Of a stretch of 47,920 bases of DNA, positions 7,930 through 16,287 are shown piece after piece. The DNA is from an uncultured Paenibacillaceae bacterium (lineage in GTDB: Bacteria > Bacillota > Bacilli > Paenibacillales > DA-C8). The stretch is taken from NCBI GenBank assembly GCA_937957685.1, contig CALGAO010000014.1, positions 1 to 47,920 of the forward strand, in the 5' to 3' direction. The position numbers and the translations under genes were made by a program. The notes under the pieces were generated by a model. The model had not been told where the DNA came from. It ran no database searches and was given only the letters and a program-made list of their open reading frames with translations. Each line of letters opens with the position of its first letter. The first letter of the stretch is position 1.

Positions 7930-8946
7930 ATGAAGAGAAGATTGGCAGGATGGCTGGCGTTGGTCATGGTCTTGTTGCTGGCTGCATGCGGAACGGGGGA
8001 TGCGAAGACGGAGACGGGCAGCGGCCAGAACGCTCAGGTCGAGCAAGGTACGGGAGCCAATGAAACGGCGACACCGGAGACCGGGTCTGACGATAGCGAG
8101 AGCCTTCGCACCGCATATCCGCTGACGATCACCGACGCATCGGGCGAGGAGATGACCTTCGAGGAGGCGCCGCAGCGCATCGTATCGATCGCGCCGCATC
8201 AGACGGAGATCCTGTTCGCGCTTGGTCTCGGCGATCGGGTCGTCGGCGTGTCCGAATACGACAACTACCCGGAAGAAGCGCTCACGAAGCCGAAGGTTGG
8301 CAACATCCAGGGCAATGTGGAGGCGCTGCTGGCGACTCAGCCGGACCTGGTGATCGCCGGCGTGTCGCTGAACGGGGCGCAGATTCAGGGACTGAGAGAT
8401 CTGGGTGTGCGGGTGTTCGCCACGGAGCCGGAAACCATCGACCAGGTGATCGAATCGATCCTGACGATCGGCCTCATCACGGATGCGCAGGTGGCGGCGC
8501 AGGAGGTGGCGGCGAAGATGCGCGCCGACAAGCAATACGTGATTGACAAGGTCAGCGGACTGACGGAAGATCAGAAGAAGAAGGTTTATGTCGAGTACGA
8601 CCCGCTCTGGACAGCGGGCAGAGGCTCTTTCCTGGATGAGATCATCACGCTCTCCGGGGGGATCAACATCGCGGCCGATCTGGACAAATGGGCGCAGATC
8701 AGTGCCGAGGCGGTCATCGAAGCCGATCCGGACGTGATCATCTATGCGGAGGTGGATGATTATGAGACGGGGCAACCGCTCATCGAGACGATCCGCAACC
8801 GTCCGGGCTTCTCGGAGATCACGGCGATGAGAAGCGGCGCACTCGTCGGGATCAACGCCGACATCATCAGCCGCTATGGGCCGCGCATCACCGATGCCCT
8901 GACTCAGGTGGCGAAGGGCGTCTATCCTGAGCTGTTCAGCGAGTAA
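7930..8946 (+). CDS. btuF: Cobalamin ABC transporter substrate-binding lipoprotein
   Basis: A 338-aa lipoprotein with a signal peptide ending in a lipobox (LLLAAC, Cys at residue 20), a short Thr/Glu/Gly-rich linker and a class III periplasmic-binding fold. The fold includes RIVSIAPHQTEILFALGLGDRVVGVSEYDNYPEEA, the usual start of BtuF/FhuD-type domains. It would capture cobalamin outside the membrane. The B12 assignment rests on the riboswitch upstream and the adenosyltransferase at the operon end; on sequence alone a siderophore is possible. ATG 7930 is chosen: AGGAGG (7912-7917) is upstream and the lipoprotein signal begins here. An in-frame start at 7885 would spoil the signal peptide. Confidence 0.88.
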   Translation: MKRRLAGWLALVMVLLLAACGTGDAKTETGSGQNAQVEQGTGANETATPETGSDDSESLRTAYPLTITDASGEEMTFEEAPQRIVSIAPHQTEILFALGLGDRVVGVSEYDNYPEEALTKPKVGNIQGNVEALLATQPDLVIAGVSLNGAQIQGLRDLGVRVFATEPETIDQVIESILTIGLITDAQVAAQEVAAKMRADKQYVIDKVSGLTEDQKKKVYVEYDPLWTAGRGSFLDEIITLSGGINIAADLDKWAQISAEAVIEADPDVIIYAEVDDYETGQPLIETIRNRPGFSEITAMRSGALVGINADIISRYGPRITDALTQVAKGVYPELFSE

Positions 8947-8952
8947 ACCGAC

Positions 8953-9999
8953 ATGAAGAGGAAGCTCTTGTGGTGGGGAGGAGCCGGTCTTGCGCTCCTC
9001 GTCCTCTCGATCATCCTCAGCCTGTCTGTGGGATCCGCCCATATCCCGATCCGCGATGTCTGGTCGATCATCTGGCACGCGATGACGGACTGGCTGACAG
9101 GAGCAGGCGATGACGTTGGTTCTTCGCCTTACAGGCAGATCGTGCTGCAGGTCAGATTCCCGAGGGTCGTGCTGGCTGTGCTCGTCGGCGCCGCGCTGTC
9201 GATCGCCGGCGCCGGCTTCCAGGGTGTGCTGCGCAACCCTCTGGCGGATTCGTACACGCTTGGCGTTGCTTCCGGCTCGGCGCTCGGCGCGGCGTTCATG
9301 ATCACGTTCGGCCTGCCGTATATCCTGCTCAGCAACTGGACGATTCCGATCGCCGCTTTCTGCACGGGGCTGGTGTCGCTGCTCATCGTCATGCGCCTGG
9401 CGTCGATCAACGGCAAGTTCCGCACCGAGACGATGATCCTGGCCGGCGTGGTCGTGCAGGCGTTCTTCGGCGCGATCGTATCGTTGCTCATCGCCCTGTC
9501 CGACTCGCTGATGAACGGCATCGTGTTCTGGCTCATGGGCAGCCTGCAGCTGAGGGGCTGGCCGCATGTCGCCATGCTGACGCCGTATGTGCTCGTCGGC
9601 GGGATCGTGATGCTGGCGCTGGCGCGAACGCTGAATCTGTTCTCGCTGGGCGAGCGGCAGGCGCTGCATCTCGGGGTCCACGTGGAACGGACGAAGAAGA
9701 CCGTGCTCGTCATCGGCACCCTGATCAGCGCCGCGGCCGTATCGGTGTCCGGGACGATCGGCTTCGTCGGGCTGGTGACGCCGCACCTGATGCGGCTGCT
9801 CGTCGGACCGGACTATCGGCTGGTGTTGCCGCTGTCCGCGATCTACGGCGGGATCTACGTGCTGTGGGCGGATACGATCGCCCGCCTCGCGCTCAGCCCT
9901 GCCGAGTTGCCGCTGGGCGTCGTGACCGCCTTTATCGGCGCGCCGTTCTTCGCGTGGCTGCTGATCAGGCACAAGCGTAAGGGGGAGGAAGCGGGATGA
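8953..9999 (+). CDS. btuC: Cobalamin ABC transporter permease (FecCD family)
   Basis: A 348-aa integral membrane permease of the FecCD/BtuC family with about nine or ten hydrophobic helices. Recognisable segments are RFPRVVLAVLVGAALSIAGAGFQGVLRNPLADSYTLGVASGSALGA, where the arginine and the GxxFQxxxRNPLADPxxLGxxxGA-like pattern are diagnostic, and GTIGFVGLVTPHLMRLLVGPDYR, the coupling helix region. It starts 6 nt after btuF and overlaps the next gene by 4 nt (ATGA). It forms the membrane channel of the importer whose expression is set by the cobalamin riboswitch. Confidence 0.92.
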   Translation: MKRKLLWWGGAGLALLVLSIILSLSVGSAHIPIRDVWSIIWHAMTDWLTGAGDDVGSSPYRQIVLQVRFPRVVLAVLVGAALSIAGAGFQGVLRNPLADSYTLGVASGSALGAAFMITFGLPYILLSNWTIPIAAFCTGLVSLLIVMRLASINGKFRTETMILAGVVVQAFFGAIVSLLIALSDSLMNGIVFWLMGSLQLRGWPHVAMLTPYVLVGGIVMLALARTLNLFSLGERQALHLGVHVERTKKTVLVIGTLISAAAVSVSGTIGFVGLVTPHLMRLLVGPDYRLVLPLSAIYGGIYVLWADTIARLALSPAELPLGVVTAFIGAPFFAWLLIRHKRKGEEAG

Positions 10000-10841
10000 G
10001 TGACTTGAAGCAGGAGAGCCGTTCTCTCCTGGAGGCTGAGGGGATCATCAAATCGCTGGGCGGGCAGCCGGTGCTTCGCAATGTCAACCTGACGCTGCGC
10101 AAGGGCGAGTGCCTGGGCATCATCGGCCCCAACGGAAGCGGCAAGTCCACGCTTATCCGGCTTCTGTCCGGAGCGGATGCGCCGGATGCCGGCCAGGTCA
10201 TCTTCCGCGGTCAGCCGCTGTCGGCCTATTCGAAGAAGCAGCTCGCCCGTTCGATCGCCGTGCTCCAGCAGGAGGCGCTGCCTCCGGTAGGATTCACGGT
10301 GCGCGAGGTGGTCGAGATGGGGCGCTATCCGTATCAGAATTGGCTCGGCGAAGAGCAGACGGATGTGGAGCCGCTGATTGGCGGAATCCTGAGCGAGCTC
10401 GATCTTGAGGCACTCGCCGGACGGCCGATCGAGCGGTTGAGCGGCGGCGAGCGGCAGAGGGTCGCGCTGGCGAAGGCGGCCGCCCAGCAGCCTGAGTTGC
10501 TGATGCTGGATGAGCCGACCACCTATCTGGACATCGGCTACCAGCAGCAGATGATGGAGTATATTCGCGCCTGGCAGCGAATAGAGGGCGTGACGGTGGT
10601 CGCCGTGCTGCATGATTTGAACCTGGCTGCCCTTTATTGTGACCGGATCCTGGTGCTGCATCAGGGCCGTGTGATCGAGACCGGGACGCCGGAGGAAGTG
10701 TTGGACGCCGATCTGCTGGAGCAGGTGTACGGCGTTCGTCCGACCATCGTTGCCCACCCGGTGCATGGAGTGCCGCAGATCCTGCTGCAGGGGAGCCTGG
10801 AGCCGGCATGGAAGCTGAAACGAACGGAGGATGCGGGTTGA
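9996..10841 (+). CDS. btuD: Cobalamin ABC transporter ATPase
   Basis: A 281-aa ABC ATPase of the FepC/BtuD type. Walker A (GPNGSGKST), a Q-loop glutamine (VLQQEALPP), the signature LSGGERQRVALAKA, Walker B (LLMLDEPTTYLDI) and the switch His (VLHDLNLAALYCDRI) are all intact, unlike the orphan ATPase at 0.2-0.9 kb. It powers the import of cobalamin by BtuFC. The start overlaps btuC by ATGA, and the stop overlaps the adenosyltransferase TTG start by 4 nt (TTGA), so the operon is translationally coupled. Confidence 0.92.
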   Translation: MSDLKQESRSLLEAEGIIKSLGGQPVLRNVNLTLRKGECLGIIGPNGSGKSTLIRLLSGADAPDAGQVIFRGQPLSAYSKKQLARSIAVLQQEALPPVGFTVREVVEMGRYPYQNWLGEEQTDVEPLIGGILSELDLEALAGRPIERLSGGERQRVALAKAAAQQPELLMLDEPTTYLDIGYQQQMMEYIRAWQRIEGVTVVAVLHDLNLAALYCDRILVLHQGRVIETGTPEEVLDADLLEQVYGVRPTIVAHPVHGVPQILLQGSLEPAWKLKRTEDAG

Positions 10842-11407
10842 AGATATACACCAGATCAGGAGACAGGGGTCAAACCTCGGTCATCGGCGCGCGTGTGGAG
10901 AAGGATGACTTTCGGGTGGAGGCATACGGCACGGTGGATGAGCTGAACAGCTTCGTCGGTCAGGCGGTGAGCCTGCTGGATGAGGCGGTGTTCGCGGATC
11001 TGCGGGCGGATCTTGTCGAGATTCAGCATGAGCTGTTCGATTGCGGCGCCGATCTGGCGCTGGCGAAGCGGGACATTCGCCCGTACCGGGTGCATGCCGC
11101 GATGACCGAACGCCTCGAGCGATGGATCGACCGCTATGACGCCGAGTGTCCGGAGATCAGGCGCTTCATCCTGCCGGGCGGCACGCCGGCATCGGCGATC
11201 CTGCACGTCTGCCGCACCGTATGCAGAAGGGCGGAGCGGACGATCGTCACGCTGGCGCGCGAGCAGGCGATCAACGAGGAAGTGAGGGCCTACCTCAACC
11301 GGCTGTCGGACTTTTTCTTCGTTGCGGCCAGGGTGGCCAATGTCCGGGCCGGGGTCGGCGATGTGGAGTATGTGCGGAGTGAGCAGGTTTTCCGCACGGA
11401 CAGGTGA
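10838..11407 (+). CDS. Cob(I)alamin adenosyltransferase, PduO type
   Basis: A 189-aa PduO-type ATP:cob(I)alamin adenosyltransferase, which makes adenosylcobalamin from imported B12. The N-terminal KIYTRSGDRGQTSV motif (ATP binding), EAYGTVDELNSFVG, the PGGTPASAILHVCRTVCRRAER helix and YLNRLSDFFFVAARVAN are the family landmarks. The start TTG 10838 has GGAGG (10826-10830) 7 nt upstream and overlaps the btuD stop. The frame extends upstream to 10808 within btuD, which is less likely. Last gene of the riboswitch-controlled operon, so import and activation are co-regulated. Confidence 0.93.
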   Translation: MKIYTRSGDRGQTSVIGARVEKDDFRVEAYGTVDELNSFVGQAVSLLDEAVFADLRADLVEIQHELFDCGADLALAKRDIRPYRVHAAMTERLERWIDRYDAECPEIRRFILPGGTPASAILHVCRTVCRRAERTIVTLAREQAINEEVRAYLNRLSDFFFVAARVANVRAGVGDVEYVRSEQVFRTDR

Positions 11408-11484
11408 ACCGACCAGCCCATTCAGGCGAGCAACTGCTAACTGCGAAAACAAGAAAACAACATGACAACAGAGAGGAACATCGT

Positions 11485-11922
11485 ATGCTGAAAGGAATAT
11501 CACCGCTGATTTCGCCGGAGTTGTTGAAAGTGATGATGGAGATGGGACATGGCGATGAGATCGTCCTGGCCGACTCCAATTTTCCCGCCGCCAGCCATGC
11601 TGCGCGTCTGATTCGTGCGGATGGTCTCGGCATTCCGGAGCTGCTGAAGGGGATGTTGCCCCTGTTCCCGCTGGATCAATATGTGCGCAGCCCCGTCGCG
11701 CTGATGGATGTGGTGCCGGGCGACACGGCGGAGACGCCGATCTGGGAAACGTATCGGCGGCTTCTTGCGGACTTTGGTCATGCAGACATGGAGATGGAGC
11801 GGATGGAACGATTTGATTTTTACGAGAGGGCGAGGAAGGCCTATGCGATCGTCGCAACCGGCGAGAACGCCCGCTACGCGAATATCATCCTGAAGAAGGG
11901 CGTGATCGTCCTCGCCGATTGA
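11485..11922 (+). CDS. fucU: L-fucose mutarotase (FucU/RbsD family)
   Basis: A 145-aa protein of the RbsD/FucU fold. These enzymes interconvert the alpha and beta anomers of free L-fucose (or D-ribose for RbsD). The motif series MLKGISPLISPELLKVMMEMGHGDEIVLADSNFP and DFYERARKAYAIVATGENARYANIILKKGV, with the catalytic His in MGHGD and the Y-A-N tail, matches FucU rather than RbsD. ATG 11485 has GAGAGG (11471-11476) upstream. It precedes the ROK regulator and the fucose oxidation genes, fitting a role in supplying the anomer used by the first dehydrogenase. No operator like the two ROK boxes was found before it. Confidence 0.88.
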   Translation: MLKGISPLISPELLKVMMEMGHGDEIVLADSNFPAASHAARLIRADGLGIPELLKGMLPLFPLDQYVRSPVALMDVVPGDTAETPIWETYRRLLADFGHADMEMERMERFDFYERARKAYAIVATGENARYANIILKKGVIVLAD

Positions 11923-12125
11923 TCGTGTGAAGGGGACGGAGGGCGCCGGGGCAAGGGAAGGATGCGTGAGAACGCGCGATTGATCGCGTCGCGTGAGAGG
12001 TCGAAGGATGCTGGCAGAAGCGACGCATCCGTCCCCGAGCCCGCGGCTGATCTCGTGAAGTCGTCGGAGGAACGCAGGCATTCCGCCTGGATTCAGGCAA
12101 CGAGGGTGGTTCGCGCCCATCCGCA

Positions 12126-12155
12126 TTGACGGATCTTCGGCCATCACGATATACT
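12126..12155 (+). promoter_or_regulatory. Sigma-A promoter of the ROK regulator gene
   Basis: TTGACG (12126-12131), an 18-nt spacer and TATACT (12150-12155). The promoter runs directly into the operator-like box at 12155-12178. Confidence 0.75.
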
Positions 12156-12178
12156 TACTTAAGAAGGTTACATAAGTT
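12155..12178 (+). promoter_or_regulatory. Putative ROK repressor operator (autoregulatory)
   Basis: A 24-nt box beginning TTACTTAA and ending TAAGTT overlaps the end of the -10 and the expected transcription start. It matches the box at 13430-13453 at 20 of 24 positions and contains ACTTA/TAAGT half-site symmetry. Its place beside the regulator promoter suggests autorepression. Confidence 0.65.
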
Positions 12179-12194
12179 ACCAAAGAGGCACTTA

Positions 12195-13409
12195 ATGGAC
12201 ATGAAAGCAGACAAATCCTGGATTCATACGATCAACAAGAAAATGGTGCTGACGATGATCCGCGAGCGCGGCCCGATCTACAAGGCGGAGATCGCCAGGC
12301 TGACCGGGCTCAGCATCCCGACGGTCATCAAGATCACGGATGAGCTGGCCGAGCATGGGCTGGTCCGCGATATCGGCAAGGGGATGAGCAGCGGGGGCAA
12401 GCCGCCGCAGCTCCTTGAGTTCGCCTCCGAGCGGTATGCGATCATCGGCGTGGACGTCGGCACGACGAACATCAACTGCGTGCTCATGGATCTGGCGGCC
12501 AACGTCCTCTGCCAGTACACGACGCCGACGATCGTCAGCGATCCGAGCAAGCAGGTGATCGAGCGCATCGTCCGGTCGATCGAGCGGGTCATGGCGATGC
12601 CGCAGGCTTCGGACCAGCACATCCTGGGCATCGGAGTCGGCATGCCCGGCCTGCTGGAGGAAGGAGTCGTCCTGTTCTCGCCGGATTTCCATTGGGAGCA
12701 GGTGGATCTGATCGGCAGGTTGCGCGAGCGATTCCATCTGCCCATCCAGATTCACAATGTCACGCGGGCGATGGCGATGGGCGAGCGATGGTTCGGGCAC
12801 GGCAGGGGCGAGGTGAGCAGCTTCATCTGCGTCAATCTCGGATACGGGATCGGCGCGGCCCTCTATCTGGACGGCCGCATCTTCAACGGCGGATCGGGCA
12901 CATCCGGCGAGCTTGGCCATATGACGGTGGACAGCGATGGTCCGGTCTGCGCCTGCGGCCGCCGCGGCTGCCTGGAGTCGCTGGCCGCCGGCAACGCGAT
13001 CGCGAGGCGAGCGGAGCGGGCGATGGCGGAGGGACGCGCTTCCTCGATCGCTCCGGCGCGTGCGGATGCGGAGCTGGAGGCGAAGGATGTGTTCCTCGCG
13101 GCGGCGCGGCACGATCCGCTGGCGATGGAGATCATCCATGACACGGCCGAGTACATCGGGACCGCGCTGGCGAATGTCATCACGTTGCTGGACCCCGAGG
13201 TGATCATCCTCGAGGGCGGCTTGTCGCGCGCGGGAGAACCGTTCATCGATGAGATCCGCCAGGTGGTGAAGCGGTTCCAGATGAAGTATGCCGGGCGCAA
13301 CACGCGCATCGTCGTATCCGGGCTCGGGGAGAACGCGGCGGCGATCGGCGCGGCCACGTATCTGCTGCAGCGGCTGTTCGATGTCGGCGGCGATGTGGAG
13401 GCGATCTGA
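12195..13409 (+). CDS. ROK-family transcriptional regulator of the fucose island
   Basis: A 404-aa ROK repressor of the XylR/NagC type. The N-terminal winged HTH (MVLTMIRERGPIYKAEIARLTGLSIPTVIKITDEL, about residues 17-60) is followed by a sugar-kinase-like domain with the phosphate motif GVDVGTTNINCVLMDL, the GELGHMTVD segment and the zinc motif CACGRRGCLES. It senses a sugar or metabolite and lifts repression. ATG 12195 has AGAGG upstream and lies 40 nt past the promoter, whereas an in-frame TTG at 12126 is actually the -35 element. Two near-identical boxes flank this gene, arguing for self-control and control of the downstream reductase operon. Confidence 0.88.
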   Translation: MDMKADKSWIHTINKKMVLTMIRERGPIYKAEIARLTGLSIPTVIKITDELAEHGLVRDIGKGMSSGGKPPQLLEFASERYAIIGVDVGTTNINCVLMDLAANVLCQYTTPTIVSDPSKQVIERIVRSIERVMAMPQASDQHILGIGVGMPGLLEEGVVLFSPDFHWEQVDLIGRLRERFHLPIQIHNVTRAMAMGERWFGHGRGEVSSFICVNLGYGIGAALYLDGRIFNGGSGTSGELGHMTVDSDGPVCACGRRGCLESLAAGNAIARRAERAMAEGRASSIAPARADAELEAKDVFLAAARHDPLAMEIIHDTAEYIGTALANVITLLDPEVIILEGGLSRAGEPFIDEIRQVVKRFQMKYAGRNTRIVVSGLGENAAAIGAATYLLQRLFDVGGDVEAI

Positions 13410-13429
13410 GTCGGTCGCATTCGTCGATG

Positions 13430-13453
13430 TTACTTAACTAAGTTACGTAAGTT
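13430..13453 (+). promoter_or_regulatory. Putative ROK repressor operator before the aldo/keto reductase operon
   Basis: A second copy of the 24-nt box: it begins TTACTTAA and ends GTAAGTT, with ACTTA-N2-TAAGT symmetry and a TTACGTAA palindrome. It lies 8 nt before the GGAGGAAGG ribosome binding site of the next gene. No clear sigma-A promoter is visible next to it. Confidence 0.65.
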
Positions 13454-13473
13454 TCGAATCTGGAGGAAGGACC

Positions 13474-14406
13474 ATGAAATATCGCCAATTGGGCAACACC
13501 GGGCTGAAGGTTTCGATCCTCGGCTATGGCGCCTCTCCCCTGGGCTCCGTTTTCCGCCCCATCGATGAAGCGGAGGGCATCCGCACGGTGCACGAGGCGC
13601 TGGACCTCGGGATCAACCTGATCGACGTATCGCCGTACTACGGCCTGACGCGGGCGGAGACGGTGCTGGGCCGAGCGCTCAGGGGCGTGCCGCGCGACCG
13701 GTATATCCTGTCGACCAAGTCGGGGCGTTATGGCGCGGATGAGTTCGATTTCTCCGCCGAGCGCATCGTGCGCAGCGTGGAGGAGAGCATGCGAAGGCTG
13801 AACGTCGATCACATCGACATCCTGCATCTGCACGACATCGAGTTCGGCGACCTGCGGCAGATCGTCGAGGAGAGCATACCTGTGCTGCATCGCCTGAAGG
13901 AGCAGGGCAAGATCCGCTTCCACGGGATCACGGGGCTGCCGCTGGCGATCTATCCGAAGGTGCTGGATCAGATCCAGGTGGATGCGGTCATCAGCTATTG
14001 TCACTTCTCCCTGAACGATACGACGCTGACGGAGCTGCTGCCCTACTTCGCGGAGAGAGGGACCGGGGTGATCAACGCTTCGCCGCTCTCGATGGGGCTG
14101 CTGAGCAGGCGCGGAGCGCCCGACTGGCATCCGGCGCCGGCGGACATCCGGGAGAGATGCGCGATGGCAGCCCGTCACTGCGCCGAGCGCGGAACGGACA
14201 TTGCCAAGCTCGCCCTGCAGTTCTCGGTCAGCGACGAGCGCATCCCGTCCACGCTCACCGGAACTGCCGATCCGAACAACCTGCGCAACAATGTGCGATG
14301 GATCGAGGAGCCTCTCGATGAGGAGCTGCTGAGGGAGGTCCGGGAGATCCTGAAGCCGATCATGAACAAAACCTGGCCAAGCGGAAGAGAGGAGAATCAG
14401 AGATGA
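13474..14406 (+). CDS. Aldo/keto reductase, L-fucose (aldose) 1-dehydrogenase-like
   Basis: A 310-aa aldo/keto reductase resembling L-galactose/D-threo-aldose 1-dehydrogenases. The tetrad is visible: D51 and Y56 (LIDVSPYYG), K82 (STKSG) and H120 (ILHLHD). The family oxidises an aldose C1 to a lactone with NAD(P). Context makes L-fucose the best substrate guess: fucose mutarotase upstream, a lactonase-like hydrolase two genes downstream and an alpha-L-fucosidase beyond. The start ATG has GGAGGAAGG 5 nt upstream and lies just after the ROK operator. The stop overlaps the next start by ATGA. The substrate is inferred, not read. Confidence 0.82.
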   Translation: MKYRQLGNTGLKVSILGYGASPLGSVFRPIDEAEGIRTVHEALDLGINLIDVSPYYGLTRAETVLGRALRGVPRDRYILSTKSGRYGADEFDFSAERIVRSVEESMRRLNVDHIDILHLHDIEFGDLRQIVEESIPVLHRLKEQGKIRFHGITGLPLAIYPKVLDQIQVDAVISYCHFSLNDTTLTELLPYFAERGTGVINASPLSMGLLSRRGAPDWHPAPADIRERCAMAARHCAERGTDIAKLALQFSVSDERIPSTLTGTADPNNLRNNVRWIEEPLDEELLREVREILKPIMNKTWPSGREENQR

Positions 14407-15419
14407 AAGCGATTCGATGTGAACATCCCGGCACACTTACGTTGATTGAGCAGGAGAAGCCGGCGCTGCAGGAAGGGCATGCGATCATCAGGGTGAAGCG
14501 AATCGGCATCTGCGGCACCGATCTCCATGCCTATCGCGGGCGCCAGCCCTTCTTCACGTATCCGCGCATCCTTGGCCATGAACTGTCCGGCGTGATCGAG
14601 GAGATCGGCGCGACTGACAGCGGGCTCCGCGTCGGAGACACGGTCTGCATCATCCCTTATCTGCACTGCGGGGCGTGTCAGGCTTGTCGTCGCGGCAAGA
14701 CCAATTGCTGCGAGAACATCCAGGTGATGGGGGTGCATACTGACGGCGGGATGCGGGAATGGATCTCTGTGCCGGTCGGTCATCTGATCCTGGCGAACGG
14801 TCTCTCCTTGGAAGAAGCGGCGGTCGTCGAGACGCTGAGCATCGGCACGCATGCGGTCAGGCGCGCATCTCCCGGTCCGCAGGACAAGGTGCTCGTCATC
14901 GGCGCCGGTCCGATCGGTCTCGGCGTCATGATGGCGGCTGTCCGACAGGGAGCCACGGTCGCGGCGATGGACATGGTGGAGCATCGGCTGGATTTCTGCC
15001 GCAGATGGGCCGGGGTGAAGGCGGTGCTCACCGGCGACGGCAATGTGGAGGAGAAGCTGCGCCAATGTTTCGGCGGCGAGCTCCCGAACATCGTGTTTGA
15101 CGCGACGGGCAACAAGGCGTCGATGGAACTCGCTTTCCATTATGCGGCGCATGGTGGCACTCTCGTCTATGTCGGTCTGGTGCAGGATGATCTCACCTTC
15201 CACGATCCGCTGTTCCACGCGCGGGAGCTGACGCTGCTTGCCAGCCGCAACGCGACCAGGGAAGATTTTGAGTTTGTGATGAAGGCGCTTGCGGACGGGA
15301 GCGTGGATGCCGGGGCATTTGTCACCCATCGGGTTCCCTTCGAGCGGGTGCCTGATGAGTTCAAGAGCTGGCTGAACCCGGCTAACCATGTTATTAAGGC
15401 GATGGCCGTACTTGACTAA
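14403..15419 (+). CDS. Zinc-binding alcohol dehydrogenase (RspB/LgoD-like MDR family)
   Basis: A 338-aa medium-chain dehydrogenase. The catalytic zinc site (GICGTDLHAYRG and LGHELSG), the structural zinc cysteines (CGACQACRRGKTNCC) and the Rossmann motif (VLVIGAGPIGLGV) are complete. The closest resemblance is to RspB and L-galactonate or sorbitol-type polyol dehydrogenases. In a fucose oxidation pathway it could oxidise the C4/C5 hydroxyl of a sugar acid or ketodeoxy acid, but this is inferred from position alone. It overlaps the aldo/keto reductase by 4 nt and is followed within 23 nt by the amidohydrolase. Confidence 0.85.
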   Translation: MKAIRCEHPGTLTLIEQEKPALQEGHAIIRVKRIGICGTDLHAYRGRQPFFTYPRILGHELSGVIEEIGATDSGLRVGDTVCIIPYLHCGACQACRRGKTNCCENIQVMGVHTDGGMREWISVPVGHLILANGLSLEEAAVVETLSIGTHAVRRASPGPQDKVLVIGAGPIGLGVMMAAVRQGATVAAMDMVEHRLDFCRRWAGVKAVLTGDGNVEEKLRQCFGGELPNIVFDATGNKASMELAFHYAAHGGTLVYVGLVQDDLTFHDPLFHARELTLLASRNATREDFEFVMKALADGSVDAGAFVTHRVPFERVPDEFKSWLNPANHVIKAMAVLD

Positions 15420-15442
15420 ACCTAAACAGGAGGACTGAAGCG

Positions 15443-16279
15443 ATGCGCATCGATGCACATCAACATTTCTGGCTGTACAATGATCGGGATTATGAATGGA
15501 TGGACGAGAGCTGTGTGCCGATCAGACGGGATTTTATGCCGGAGGATTTGAAGCCGCATCTGGAGAGCCTGGGGTTCGCGGGCAGCATCGCCGTGCAGGC
15601 TCGCCAGACGCTGGAGGAGACGGAATGGCTGCTTGCGCTCGCGGACCGGGAGGCTTCGATCCTCGGGGTGGTGGGCTGGCTGGATCTGTGCTCGGAGCGG
15701 ATCGACGAGCAGCTGGAGCGGTACGCGCCGCATCCGAAGCTCAAAGGGGTAAGGCATGTCGTGCAGGATGAGCCGGATGACGAGTTTGTGTTGCGTGCGG
15801 ATTTCCAGCGCGGCATCTCCCGGCTGAAGGATTATGGACTCACCTATGACCTTCTGCTGTTCCCCAGGCATCTGAAACCGGCCATCCGGCTGGTGGAGCG
15901 TTTCCCGGAGCAACCGTTCGTCCTGGATCATATCGCGAAACCGGATATCGCCGGCGGGGTGATCGCGGGGTGGCGGGAAGCGATCCGCGAGCTTGCCGCT
16001 CACCCGAATGTCTGCTGCAAGCTGTCCGGCATGGTGACGGAAGCGAAGCGCGGCAACTGGCTGCCGGAGGACTTCAGGCCTTATCTGGATATTGTATTCG
16101 AGGCGTTCGGCGTGCAGCGGCTCATGATCGGTTCCGACTGGCCGGTATGTCTCCTGAATGGGGACTATTCGTCGGTGATGGGCATCGTGATCGATTATGT
16201 GAAGTCGCTCCCGACCGCCGATCAGGAAGCCATTCTCGGCGGCAACTGCGCAAGATTCTATGGAATCTCAACCGATTGA
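15443..16279 (+). CDS. Amidohydrolase, L-fuconolactonase-like (COG3618)
   Basis: A 278-aa metal-dependent hydrolase of the amidohydrolase_2 family. HQH at residues 6-8 (IDAHQHFWLY), GVRHVVQDEPDDEF, VLDHIAKPDI and LMIGSDWPVCLL are the usual metal and active-site landmarks of L-fuconolactone and L-rhamnonolactone hydrolases. It would open L-fucono-1,4-lactone to L-fuconate, the second step after the aldose dehydrogenase. AGGAGG lies 8 nt upstream of the ATG. It is the last gene of the three-gene ROK-controlled unit, and the next gene is separated by a transposon-like insertion. Confidence 0.85.
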   Translation: MRIDAHQHFWLYNDRDYEWMDESCVPIRRDFMPEDLKPHLESLGFAGSIAVQARQTLEETEWLLALADREASILGVVGWLDLCSERIDEQLERYAPHPKLKGVRHVVQDEPDDEFVLRADFQRGISRLKDYGLTYDLLLFPRHLKPAIRLVERFPEQPFVLDHIAKPDIAGGVIAGWREAIRELAAHPNVCCKLSGMVTEAKRGNWLPEDFRPYLDIVFEAFGVQRLMIGSDWPVCLLNGDYSSVMGIVIDYVKSLPTADQEAILGGNCARFYGISTD

Positions 16280-16287
16280 ATTACGGC

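Noticed and set aside
7735..9972. 745-codon minus-strand frame over btuF and btuC
   Set aside because: The translation is low-complexity, rich in Arg, Asp, His and Gln, as expected for the antisense of GC-rich genes. The plus-strand genes carry clear family motifs.
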